Made by a program: the position numbers and the translations under genes
In this document: positions 47,666 to 55,599 of the stretch, piece by piece
How the letters are laid out: every line of letters begins with the position of its first letter
Position numbering within the stretch: the first letter of the stretch is position 1
Notes under the pieces: model-generated
Told to the model about the DNA's origin: nothing
Databases searched by the model: none
The model's input: the letters and a program-made list of their open reading frames with translations, nothing else
DNA from: Lewinellaceae bacterium
GTDB lineage: Bacteria; Bacteroidota; Bacteroidia; Chitinophagales; Saprospiraceae
Assembly (NCBI GenBank): GCA_020636025.1
Contig: JACJYQ010000007.1
Location: 62,001 to 126,000, forward strand
Length of the DNA stretch: 64,000 nucleotides
Direction of reading: 5' to 3'

Positions 47666-48586
47666 ATGAGTTTTCACATCTACAAAGACGAAGGCAAGGC
47701 TAAATTGCCCAATTATTCACCAAACCCCAAATTAAAAGACACCAGCCTTTACCTGCCTTCTAAAGGCTTGCAAAGCGCTGTTAATGTTGCCCTTACACTG
47801 GGGCAACCCCTTTTGCTCACTGGAGAACCCGGCACCGGTAAAACTCAGCTTGCCTACCACCTGGCCGAATTTTTTGGTATGGGAAAACCCCTGGTTTTTA
47901 ACACTCAGTCCAACTCCAGTGCACGCGACTTGTTTTACCAATACGATGCGCTTGGGCACTTTCAGGCCAGCCAAACCCAAAAAACGGCCATTTCCTTTGA
48001 AGATGTCGAAGCCCGTTTTATCCGCTTCATGGCGCTGGGTGATGCTATTCGCCATCAGCGCAAGGCGGTGGTGCTGATTGATGAAATTGACAAGGCGCCC
48101 CGCGACCTTCCCAATGATGTGCTGGCCGCTATTGAGGACCTGAGTTTCGACGTTCCTGAAATTGCCAAATCTTTTGCTTCTTCCAATGAGGCCAGGCCGA
48201 TTATTGTCATGACCTCAAATTCGGAAAAAAACCTGCCCGATGCCTTCTTGCGCCGTGTGGTGTATTACCATATTCCATTCCCCGATCACAAGTCGCTGTT
48301 AAAGATCGTGGCTAAAAAAGTAGATGGATTTAGCGATAAGGCCCTGGATGCCGTGGTGGCGCATTTTGAAACCATTCGTAATGGTACGGAGGTGAAATTG
48401 CGCAAAAACCCGGCAACCGCTGAACTGATTCAATGGGCGAGCCTTTTGCACCAATTGGATTTCAAGGCAGAACAATTGGCTGATTTGGAGACTATGTCGG
48501 CAGAAAATCGGGAAAAACTCCTGATCTCCTATCCGGTTCTGGCAAAAAACAGGGAAGACCTGAAAGCTTTAAACGATTGGATCTGA
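47666..48586 (+). CDS. MoxR-type AAA+ ATPase
   Basis: The protein has 306 residues. Walker A is LLTGEPGTGKTQLAYH (about 45-60), Walker B is VVLIDEIDKAPRD (about 137-149), sensor 1 lies in IIVMTSNSEKNLPDAFLRRVVYY and the arginine finger is probably in FLRRV. The MoxR family couples ATP hydrolysis to remodelling of vWA-domain partners. The next gene carries a vWA-like domain, so the ATPase and that protein probably act together. The ATG is one base after the previous stop, so the genes are tightly coupled. Confidence 0.9.
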   Translation: MSFHIYKDEGKAKLPNYSPNPKLKDTSLYLPSKGLQSAVNVALTLGQPLLLTGEPGTGKTQLAYHLAEFFGMGKPLVFNTQSNSSARDLFYQYDALGHFQASQTQKTAISFEDVEARFIRFMALGDAIRHQRKAVVLIDEIDKAPRDLPNDVLAAIEDLSFDVPEIAKSFASSNEARPIIVMTSNSEKNLPDAFLRRVVYYHIPFPDHKSLLKIVAKKVDGFSDKALDAVVAHFETIRNGTEVKLRKNPATAELIQWASLLHQLDFKAEQLADLETMSAENREKLLISYPVLAKNREDLKALNDWI

Positions 48587-48647
48587 ACTTAGTATGAATA
48601 GCCTTTTGCAATAAACCCGCTGGTTTCCGCACCGGTTGGCTAAAACC

Positions 48648-51600
48648 ATGACCCGTTCCCGTCCATATATCCTGACTGCGCTTCTGATCGACATACTCGA
48701 ATCGGAAGGCTGGCAGTTTGGCACAGGACAACATCTCCGCTTGCAGGATCTGTTGCGCCAATTGCCCCCGGATACTGACGACGATGCATTGGGACTGGCC
48801 TTAGCGCCAATTCTGGCTCGAAATGCCCGGGAACAGGAATTGGTATACGAAAAGTTGAAAGAATGCTCTAAAAAAGCAGATGAACTTGTCGAAGTTACTC
48901 CGGAGCCACTTGCGCCCAAAATGGCTGAGGTGGAGCGCGAACTGCGTAAATGGTACTGGCGTATCTGGATTCCTTTGGGTCTCCTCGGGATGTTGGCCAT
49001 AGTCATTGCGTTGTTCACCTTATGGCAAAAGGGTCCGGCCACGGTACATTTGAAACAGGAGTGGGGCCTGAAGCCGGGACAATCTTTACAGCTATGCCCA
49101 TCCGGCTTACCGAAGTCGGACTCATTACCAGCCAGGCTCAGTCAGCTAATTATCGACTATTCCAGATCGCCAGGCGCGAACGCCCATCTTACTGAAGGTG
49201 TGCTGGGTAAACGAGAAGGGCCGACCAATCCCGATAGCGGCAGAATGACCGGCAGCTCAACACTGGGCCGTTTTTCTGTCATAAACGACACCTGCTTGTA
49301 TTATACAGCGAAAGACAGTGTCGGAACAGACTCGCTTGTATTAGGTCTTAGCTATTCAGATGATAAACAAGCCGAACTCCAATTAAAAGTCTTTATCAGT
49401 TCTACTGAAGTTACAGAAGAGGAAAAGCCCGATTCAAGCCAAGTTGCAACACAGAGCCTTTTCACCGAAGTTGAATTCCCCCACCCGCACAATATTCTGG
49501 AGCTGGCCATAGAAGAACCATCGGCCTGGGTAGTTTTGTTGGCGAAACACTGGCCCTGGCTGCGATTTGCGCTCTTCGGGTTGCTGCTGCTCGCTTTTTG
49601 GGCCGCCTGGAAATACTGGTTGCTTAAACGCAAAAAACTGATTGCCGAACTCAGCAGCCGAACGAAACCGCCTTACGTATGGAACATCCATATTCCGGGT
49701 CGCGACGATATTGTGCTGGGCCAGGACTTTGCCAATGTGTTGCAGGTATTGCGCCGTAGAACCGGAAGCGATTCCCAGTGGCTGGATGTAAAGGCTACTA
49801 TTGCCGCCACAGCTGAACGCGGAGGCATGCCGGAGTTTAAATTCCGGCACATTACCCGGCCGGTGGATTATCTGCTGCTTATCGACCGGCAAAGCCAGCA
49901 TAACCACCGGGCCCAATTGTACGATGCCCTGTACCGCGCTTTCAGGGAGCAGGAAATTGAGATAGCCCGCTTTTTCTACGATTCGGATATTCGCCTGTGT
50001 TACAACGAGGCGCATCCGCAAGGTCTTCGGATCACAGAGATCGCACAGCGTTACGGCGATGCCCGCCTGATCGTATTTGGTACCGGCACACAGCTCATCA
50101 GCCCCTTAAGCGGAAAGTTGGAGTCCTGGACCGGCGTATTTAATGCCTGGGATGAAAGAGCGCTGTTTACTCCCAAGCCTTATGATGAATGGGGACGTAA
50201 TGAACACCGGTTAAGCGCTTGTTTTGATTCCGTATTGCCGGCTTCCCTGCAAAGTCTGGCCTTCTGGATTGAAGAAACCGAAGCCAAAGAGGATGCTCGC
50301 TTCGAATTGTGGCGGGATAAAGTGCTGGACGCTCCGGCGGCATTCTGGCAACCCGACCCGGAAGTGCCGCTGCCCATGCTCCAAATGCAGTACGATCCTC
50401 TGATGGTGAAATGGATAGCAGCCTGCGCCATTTACCCTGCGCTGTATTATGATCTCACTGTATGGCTGGGCCACCGTGTTTTTGACCAGGCGCCGAAAAA
50501 TGATCGGGCGCTTTCCCTGGAAGATCTGGCGGCCGTTTTCCGCTTGCGCTGGTTTGTGGATGGACAAATTCCGCGGACTGCGCGCCTGGCGCTGCTCGAA
50601 TGGCTGGAAGCAGAAGATCCCGACTTTTTGCTCGATACCCGGCTCGCGCTGGCTGACGTACTGCGCCAAAACCGCCCGCCGGAGGACTCTGCTGCTTATA
50701 ACGACCATGCGCTCAGCATTGCCCTTACCGAATTGATGGCAACCAAAGATCCCAAGCGCCGCAAAGCCCTGGAGATGGAAATCGGGAAGTTGCTGGAGGC
50801 CGGTGCGGAAGCCGATTTTGTGAGTCTGAAATACCTGGACAAGCCTAAGGGCTTGCTGGATTTTGTGGTTCCCGACAGGTGGAAAAAATACCTGCACCCT
50901 GGCGGCAAGCCCGCCCTGGGCAACCGCCTTCCCCTTCTGCTGGCGCTGCTTGCCGGTTTGTGCCTACTGGCTTTGGCAGGGAATTCCCGGGTGGAAAACT
51001 GGCTGGAAAAACTATTGAATCCCTGCAAAGGACAAACAGTGGAATACCGCCCCAAACCCGGTACGCCCTATGGATTCCCTAAAGATATAAAACGAGACCT
51101 GAATAAGGATTACATGCTTTGCCTCGACAGTCCGGAGGATACAGTGCTGTGGGTGGAACGACTGACGTTGGATTTAATTCAGCTTGGAGCCTTTCAAGAT
51201 GTGGACAGCCTGAATAAAACATTTTCAGACCTTGAAGGGGCAGATTTTTATGACAGCCTTAAAATTCTCCAGGAAACAAGGCAAAACGTGTTGACAGCTT
51301 TTTGGAACAAGGGGGTGGCTTTTTATGAGCAAAACAAAAAGGACTCTGCCTGTCTCTGTTTTGAGCAAGTCAATAATATATGGGGTGCGTTTCGTGCTAA
51401 AGACGCCCCCAATAACATCCTTGATGCGGCGGATCTGGACGCAGCCAACAGCTGGTGCGCCGCCCCTTCAGACCATTTGACGCCGACCATACAATCCCTG
51501 GAACCCAAACGCTTCTCCGTACTGGATGCTGACACAGATGCGCCCATTCAGAATGCTCTGGTGCGCGCACAAGGAATGCCCGCCGATGCTTTAAGTAAGC

Positions 51601-52886
51601 AGGGCGGACAGTTTGTGCTGAACCCGCCAACTGATTGGAGAAGCCCAAGGGTGCGGCTTTTTGTAACGGCTGGAGGTTATGAAGACGGGGTTTTTAACGC
51701 CTTGCTGGATGGCGCGACAAGTTTCCAGGAATTGCGCCTGAAGAAAGTAAGATCCAAAATACTCAGGGTAAATGGTGTGGTCAGGTCATCTCAGGGTATC
51801 GCTGATGCAGGGCGCCCTCCTGTGCCGGATGTAGAAGTAAGCTCTCCTGATGGCATAGCGCCTGTATTGACGGATGTTACAGGGAAATTTACTCTAATCT
51901 TTGAAATACCCGCGAATACCCAAAATGACTTTGTTTTTGAACTGAATTATAAAAAAACCGGGTACGATCCATACAAACAGGAGCTTAGAGGTTCCTGGAG
52001 CAGTGAAACGCTTGAAGCGGGAACGGTAATTCTACAAGTAGAAAAAATACCGGTTATTGAAACACCAGATGAGACTACCGTAAGCACGACTGAACCGAGT
52101 GGTGTAATCTCCAACCCGCCCCTGGCATTTTCCTTTCCCGAAATGATACCGGTACCAGGCGGCACTTTTATGATGGGTAGCAATAAAAAAGATAAGGATG
52201 CCGAATCAGATGAAGTTCTCCACAAGGTCACGCTTTCCAGCTATGAAATTGGAAAATACGAGGTAACCATTGGCCAGTACCTGGCTTTTTGCGACGAAAC
52301 CAAAACCCATTACCCGGAATGGCTGGAGCCTGGCAATGATTATAATATAGAAACCGGCAGTAATGATTACTACAAAACCATAGGCATGAGCCGGGCAAAC
52401 AAAGACTACCCGGTAACCGGCGTCAGTTGGGATGATGCCGTGGCCTATTGTGAGTGGCTGAGCCGGAAAAGCAATGGCAAGAAATTCCGGCTGCCTACCG
52501 AGGCCGAGTGGGAATACGCCGCCCGCGGTGGCCAGGCCGGGATAAAGGATGGCTATACATATTCCGGAAGCAACAATATTGGAGATGTAGCCTGGTATGT
52601 TGACAATTCCACTGGAACTACCCATCCGGTCGGGAAAAAAGACCAAAACCACTTGAAATTGCACGACATGAGCGGCAATGTGTGGGAATGGTGTTCGGAT
52701 TGGTATGGCGAATACGATCCCAAAGTTGAGGTAAATCCAACAGGCGCGCCCTCAGGCTCCTACCGTGTTCTTCGCGGCGGGTCGCGGAGCAGTGACCCGC
52801 AGGTTTGTCGTGCATCGAATCGCAGCGACCTCACTCCCGACTATCGCTACGACTTCATAGGTTTCCGCCTTGCCAGGACCCCTTAA
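48648..52886 (+). CDS. Giant membrane-spanning receptor-like protein: vWA-like domain and C-terminal FGE/SUMF1 (C-type-lectin-fold) domain; DGR target
   Basis: The protein has 1412 residues from the ATG at 48648 (a TTG four codons upstream is rejected). A cytosolic helical N-terminus (1-100) is followed by TM1 (about 104-126), a beta-rich segment, TM2 (about 300-325), a vWA-like domain (VDYLLLIDRQS near 405, a degenerate MIDAS; RLIVFGTGTQLI further on), TM3 (about 757-778), helical TPR-like and two CarboxypepD_reg-like segments (about 950-1020, 1041-1130) and a FGE/SUMF1 domain (1163-1412: IPVPGGTFMMGS, VTGVSWDDAVAYCEWLS, RLPTEAEWEYAARGG, HDMSGNVWEWCSDWYG, RVLRGGS). The first catalytic Cys of FGE is missing, so it is probably a binding domain. 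The last 122 bases of homology are the VR of a DGR. Confidence 0.85.
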   Translation: MTRSRPYILTALLIDILESEGWQFGTGQHLRLQDLLRQLPPDTDDDALGLALAPILARNAREQELVYEKLKECSKKADELVEVTPEPLAPKMAEVERELRKWYWRIWIPLGLLGMLAIVIALFTLWQKGPATVHLKQEWGLKPGQSLQLCPSGLPKSDSLPARLSQLIIDYSRSPGANAHLTEGVLGKREGPTNPDSGRMTGSSTLGRFSVINDTCLYYTAKDSVGTDSLVLGLSYSDDKQAELQLKVFISSTEVTEEEKPDSSQVATQSLFTEVEFPHPHNILELAIEEPSAWVVLLAKHWPWLRFALFGLLLLAFWAAWKYWLLKRKKLIAELSSRTKPPYVWNIHIPGRDDIVLGQDFANVLQVLRRRTGSDSQWLDVKATIAATAERGGMPEFKFRHITRPVDYLLLIDRQSQHNHRAQLYDALYRAFREQEIEIARFFYDSDIRLCYNEAHPQGLRITEIAQRYGDARLIVFGTGTQLISPLSGKLESWTGVFNAWDERALFTPKPYDEWGRNEHRLSACFDSVLPASLQSLAFWIEETEAKEDARFELWRDKVLDAPAAFWQPDPEVPLPMLQMQYDPLMVKWIAACAIYPALYYDLTVWLGHRVFDQAPKNDRALSLEDLAAVFRLRWFVDGQIPRTARLALLEWLEAEDPDFLLDTRLALADVLRQNRPPEDSAAYNDHALSIALTELMATKDPKRRKALEMEIGKLLEAGAEADFVSLKYLDKPKGLLDFVVPDRWKKYLHPGGKPALGNRLPLLLALLAGLCLLALAGNSRVENWLEKLLNPCKGQTVEYRPKPGTPYGFPKDIKRDLNKDYMLCLDSPEDTVLWVERLTLDLIQLGAFQDVDSLNKTFSDLEGADFYDSLKILQETRQNVLTAFWNKGVAFYEQNKKDSACLCFEQVNNIWGAFRAKDAPNNILDAADLDAANSWCAAPSDHLTPTIQSLEPKRFSVLDADTDAPIQNALVRAQGMPADALSKQGGQFVLNPPTDWRSPRVRLFVTAGGYEDGVFNALLDGATSFQELRLKKVRSKILRVNGVVRSSQGIADAGRPPVPDVEVSSPDGIAPVLTDVTGKFTLIFEIPANTQNDFVFELNYKKTGYDPYKQELRGSWSSETLEAGTVILQVEKIPVIETPDETTVSTTEPSGVISNPPLAFSFPEMIPVPGGTFMMGSNKKDKDAESDEVLHKVTLSSYEIGKYEVTIGQYLAFCDETKTHYPEWLEPGNDYNIETGSNDYYKTIGMSRANKDYPVTGVSWDDAVAYCEWLSRKSNGKKFRLPTEAEWEYAARGGQAGIKDGYTYSGSNNIGDVAWYVDNSTGTTHPVGKKDQNHLKLHDMSGNVWEWCSDWYGEYDPKVEVNPTGAPSGSYRVLRGGSRSSDPQVCRASNRSDLTPDYRYDFIGFRLARTP
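52754..52875 (+). other. DGR variable repeat (VR) in the 3' end of the FGE gene
   Basis: The 122 bases match the reverse complement of 53343-53428 at both ends (GGCTCC-ACCGTGTTCTTCGC on the left; ATAGGTTTCCGCCTTGCCA on the right) and differ inside almost only where the template has A. Of 12 substitutions over the aligned 86 bases, 11 lie at TR adenines (for example AAC to TAC, GAC, TTC, CTC) and one is T to C. The VR encodes ligand-pocket residues of the C-type-lectin fold (GSYRVLRGGSRSSDPQVCRA...). The IMH-like right end is identical in both copies. Confidence 0.9.
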
Positions 52887-53044
52887 ATTCTAGTCTTTTT
52901 ACCCTTTTACACTTTGGGAATTGGCTTGTTATGCAATGAACATATGGCATTTGGTATATATAGTCTTTTTAGCAACCTATATATAGCAGATATATAAAGA
53001 GACGTAGTTTATGTGTTCCCACTGAATAGATATATGGAAGGGCC

Positions 53045-53311
53045 TTATTCCAGATAACAGCCGAGGAGACTTTGCCGGAGGCCTTCGCAGGGGTAGTATT
53101 GGAGCATAGCCCAGTAGGAGTTCATACTGTGCAGGAATTCTTCTTCTGAAAGCAGGCCGAGCTTGAAGTATTTTTCTTTTACTGCAATTCGGCGCGTGAT
53201 GCGGCGTAAGTTTTCATTGCGCAAGCGGACAATGCCTGGAAAAATGCGTGTCCCTAAAAAGCTAAGTCCATTATGGCGGGAATTCAGGAAGGTAGCGGAT
53301 GGTTTTACATT
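53045..53311 (-). pseudogene. C-terminal remnant of a DGR reverse transcriptase
   Basis: The frame from 53311 to the TAA at 53045-53047 encodes 88 residues, NVKPSATFLNSRHNGLSFLG... ending LRQSLLGCYLE. NGLSFLGTRIFPGIVRLRNE and LLSEEEFLHSMNSYWAML are characteristic of the C-terminal part of DGR-type reverse transcriptases (FLGxRIFP, then a helical SYWGML-like segment). A stop codon (53312-53314) precedes the first visible codon and there is no ATG, so the fingers and palm with the YxDD catalytic motif are absent. The remnant starts directly after the TR, so a deletion removed most of the RT. It has no upstream start and is certainly non-functional. Confidence 0.88.
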
Positions 53312-53342
53312 CTAAAACTGGTTCTGAGCATACGTCCTGTAT

Positions 53343-53428
53343 TGGCAAGGCGGAAACCTATGTTGTTGTTGCGATTGTCGGGTGTGTTGTTGTTCCACGA
53401 CCCGCCGCGAAGAACACGGTTGGAGCCT
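53343..53428 (-). repeat. DGR template repeat (TR), internally deleted
   Basis: On the minus strand the segment reads GGCTCCAACCGTGTTCTTCG and so on, then TGG AAC AAC AAC ACA CCC GAC AAT CGC AAC AAC AAC, ending ATAGGTTTCCGCCTTGCCA. The AAC-rich codons (Asn) are the classic template signature. It is 86 bases versus 122 for the VR; the missing 36 bases fit a deletion between two AACAACAAC tracts. The RT remnant follows it in the usual TR-RT order on the same strand. The arrangement with VR on the opposite strand is unusual but allowed. Confidence 0.9.
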
Positions 53429-53529
53429 TTTACAAAATGCCAGGGTATAAATATATGACTGAAAATACGTGGCTGATGCCATCAGTGAAATCCCGTAATC
53501 CAATAAATCTGTGATAAAAAAGCCGTGAT

Positions 53530-53564
53530 AAAAAAAGCCTCACCGAGCATTACGCCGGGAGGCT
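53530..53564 (-). terminator. Intrinsic terminator of the S24 repressor gene
   Basis: On the minus strand GCCTCCCGG... pairs with ...CGGTGAGGC (one bulge) and is followed by TTTTTTT. It lies about 170 bases downstream of the repressor stop. Confidence 0.6.
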
Positions 53565-53733
53565 CCGAAAACAATAAACAGCAGGATAATTCTTTTGGCA
53601 GGTGGTTATTGGTTAGGACAATATTTGAACCTGCCTTTGGACAACGAATTGCCCAGGCTTTCATAGCTAAAAACCGGTAAAGGAGTAAAGGGGAGTGTTT
53701 GTATTTTGGAAAACCGTTTAGCAGTATACCTGC

Positions 53734-54468
53734 CTACACATTGCTGATCTTTCTGACAACCTTATACAGCCGGGTAGATTCGTTCACATCCTCTTCAAAA
53801 GGATCGTTGTCGAAATAGTTGGCGGAGATTAATTTCATCCTGACCATTCTTCCGCGGTTGTTGTAGATTTTCTGGATGTATTTGACCCAAACATTGCCGT
53901 TTGAGCGAACAGCATATATTTCATTGTCGCGGATGTCATTCAGGTTTTCTACCGAACGACACACAACGATATCATTGTGCTTGATCACCGGGTCCATGGA
54001 GTTACCTTCAATTTGAAAAGCAACCAAGCCCGAACCGGAAACTCCAGGAATTGAGAAATAAGTATTGTCTTCCTGATTTTCTGCGCCAAAGGTGGCACCG
54101 GCAAAAGCCCTGACAGTGGTGTACAAAATATTACCTATGCCACCTGAGACCATGCGATCGCCGGAAAGAGCGTCACCTGGTGCATCAAATCCAAATGGAT
54201 TGCCTATGCCGTGCAGCAACCAGGCTTCATTGATATCATAGGACCGGCAAAACGACTGTGCCTGCCCATAGTCGATAACCCTTTTGCTGTCACTGTTAAG
54301 AAAGGCCCGGATGATGTGTCCATAAGCCTTGTTACCCAGTACTTTTTCTGCAACATCACCAACGCCTTTACCACCGCGATCATTTTTAATAATAGCGCCG
54401 CGGTCTTCCAACAGTTTAAATGCCTGGATAAATCGCTTGTTCAAATCAATTCTGTCTTCCTTAATCAT
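53734..54468 (-). CDS. S24/LexA-like (phage-type) repressor
   Basis: The protein has 244 residues from the ATG at 54468 (codons upstream lack similarity). The N-terminal part (about 1-90) is a helical XRE-like DNA-binding region (RFIQAFKLLEDRG..., DVAEKVLGNKAYG..., INEAWLLHGIGNPFG). The C-terminal part is a peptidase S24 domain: FQIEGNSMDPVIKHNDIVVCR with the catalytic Ser and NVWVKYIQKI with the Lys. AFAGATFG is a plausible Ala-Gly self-cleavage site. Such proteins repress genes until RecA filaments trigger cleavage. It is divergent from parA across a 345-base promoter region, so control of that group is possible. Confidence 0.85.
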   Translation of the reverse strand: MIKEDRIDLNKRFIQAFKLLEDRGAIIKNDRGGKGVGDVAEKVLGNKAYGHIIRAFLNSDSKRVIDYGQAQSFCRSYDINEAWLLHGIGNPFGFDAPGDALSGDRMVSGGIGNILYTTVRAFAGATFGAENQEDNTYFSIPGVSGSGLVAFQIEGNSMDPVIKHNDIVVCRSVENLNDIRDNEIYAVRSNGNVWVKYIQKIYNNRGRMVRMKLISANYFDNDPFEEDVNESTRLYKVVRKISNV

Positions 54469-54544
54469 AATACAAAGGGTTAAATGGTCAAATAAAGAAT
54501 TTTTATTGAGGATGTAATTTGATTTTGACCCCAAATTGATAGTG

Positions 54545-54576
54545 CAAATTTAAAACAAAGAGTTTTTAAAAACAAA
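54545..54576 (-). promoter_or_regulatory. Promoter of the S24 repressor gene (TTTG-N20-TAAATTTG)
   Basis: On the minus strand TTTG (54576-54573) is followed after 20 bases by TAAATTTG (54552-54545). The spacing and both boxes match the Bacteroidota -33/-7 consensus. The leader is about 70 bases. Confidence 0.6.
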
Positions 54577-54731
54577 AAATGTCAAAGAATTTTTTTGCAA
54601 AACATTTTGAATCAGATCGAATATTCATGTAATTTGATGAATTACAGTTGGTTATAAATTTGTGTTGTAATTTCAGATTTTCAAACAATATTGGTTGTGA
54701 AATTCCAGTGTAAGCTGATTTCGACGGTATG

Positions 54732-54760
54732 TTTGAAAAATAATCGTACTTTTACCTTTG
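54732..54760 (+). promoter_or_regulatory. Promoter of parA (TTTG-N17-TACCTTTG)
   Basis: TTTG at 54732-54735 and TACCTTTG at 54753-54760 match the Bacteroidota consensus with slightly short spacing. The leader to the ATG at 54814 is about 47 bases. Confidence 0.6.
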
Positions 54761-54813
54761 CAATCTAATTGTTTTGCAAACCATAACTGAGACTTGACAA
54801 TAGTCGATTCTGT

Positions 54814-55569
54814 ATGTCAATAACTATATCATTACTTAATCACAAAGGTGGCGTTGGGAAAACTACCAGCGCCATTAATATAGGCGCTGCGATGGCGGAG
54901 ATGGGAAAGAGAGTCCTACTAATTGATCTGGATCCGCAGGCCAACCTCACCATTTCACTGGGAATCCAACGGCAACGCATTACCATATATGAAGCACTGC
55001 GGGGAGAAGGAGATCTGACGCCGGTAACGCACAAGCCCAACATGGATATCATCACTTCTTCTCTGGATCTTTCCGGTGCAGAAATGGAGTTGATCAATGA
55101 AGCAGGCAGGGAATTTATTCTCAGAGAGCTTATTTCGCAGGTGGCCGACGATTACGATTATATTCTAATCGACTGTCCGCCGTCTCTTGGTCTGCTAACC
55201 TTAAATGCTTTAACCAGCAGTCGATATGTATTGATACCGCTTCAAACGGAGTTTCTGGCGGTGCAGGGTTTGGCGAAGATCAAGCAGGTGATTGACAAGG
55301 TTCGCATGCGCTTGAACAAGAATCTGGAGATGTGTGGCGTTATTGCCACCATGTACGATAGCCGGCGTGTTCTGAACCGTGACGTAGTGGACACCATTCA
55401 CAAGTATTTTGGTGAAAAGGTCTTTAAGACTTATATTCGTGACAATGTTGCCCTGGCTGAAGCCCCAGCCCAACGAAAGGATATTTTTGACTACAGTCCA
55501 AAAAGTCCGGGGGCTGTTGATTATTTGGATGTGACAAAAGAAATCATTGAACGGACTAAGCTGAGCTAA
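54814..55569 (+). CDS. parA: ParA-family partition ATPase
   Basis: The protein has 251 residues. The deviant Walker A is NHKGGVGKTTS (9-19), with LLIDLDPQANLT (Walker A'-type) and ILIDCPPSLGLLTLNAL (Walker B region). It is of the small Soj-type class with no DNA-binding N-terminus. ParA proteins move DNA or protein cargo on the nucleoid together with a ParB or adaptor. The next gene encodes a ribbon-helix-helix protein instead of a ParB. The symbol denotes family only. Confidence 0.92.
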   Translation: MSITISLLNHKGGVGKTTSAINIGAAMAEMGKRVLLIDLDPQANLTISLGIQRQRITIYEALRGEGDLTPVTHKPNMDIITSSLDLSGAEMELINEAGREFILRELISQVADDYDYILIDCPPSLGLLTLNALTSSRYVLIPLQTEFLAVQGLAKIKQVIDKVRMRLNKNLEMCGVIATMYDSRRVLNRDVVDTIHKYFGEKVFKTYIRDNVALAEAPAQRKDIFDYSPKSPGAVDYLDVTKEIIERTKLS

Positions 55570-55599
55570 GCCCATTTTGCCGGCTCAACGCCTATTCTT

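Larger units (their letters stand above)
52887..53733. other. 847-base region between the FGE gene and the S24 repressor: remains of a diversity-generating retroelement
   Basis: It contains the truncated RT (53045-53311), the template repeat (53343-53428) and the S24 gene terminator (53530-53564). An AT-rich 9-bp hairpin (TATATATAG at 52955-52963 with CTATATATA at 52977-52985) follows the FGE gene; a link to the retroelement is speculative. No accessory-protein (Avd-like) gene is seen between the TR and the S24 gene. Confidence 0.75.
54469..54813. other. 345-base AT-rich divergent promoter region between the S24 repressor and parA
   Basis: It holds a minus-strand promoter (-33 TTTG at 54573-54576, 20 bases, -7 TAAATTTG at 54545-54552) and a plus-strand promoter (TTTG 54732-54735, 17 bases, TACCTTTG 54753-54760). 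No clear operator palindrome is seen. Confidence 0.6.

Noticed and set aside
52955..52985. AT-rich hairpin after the FGE gene as the DGR retrohoming hairpin
   Set aside because: The stem is made of TATATATAG only, about 80 bases beyond the VR end with a 13-base loop, unlike the short GC-rich stems known there. It is mentioned but not claimed.
53273..53514. Short open frames on either strand across the template repeat (about 60-70 codons)
   Set aside because: They cover non-coding TR sequence and the RT flank; none has a start signal or a recognisable product. The TR itself explains the sequence.
53482..53664. A 60-codon minus-strand frame that might be an Avd-like accessory protein
   Set aside because: It lacks the helical pattern expected of Avd and overlaps the terminator of the S24 gene.
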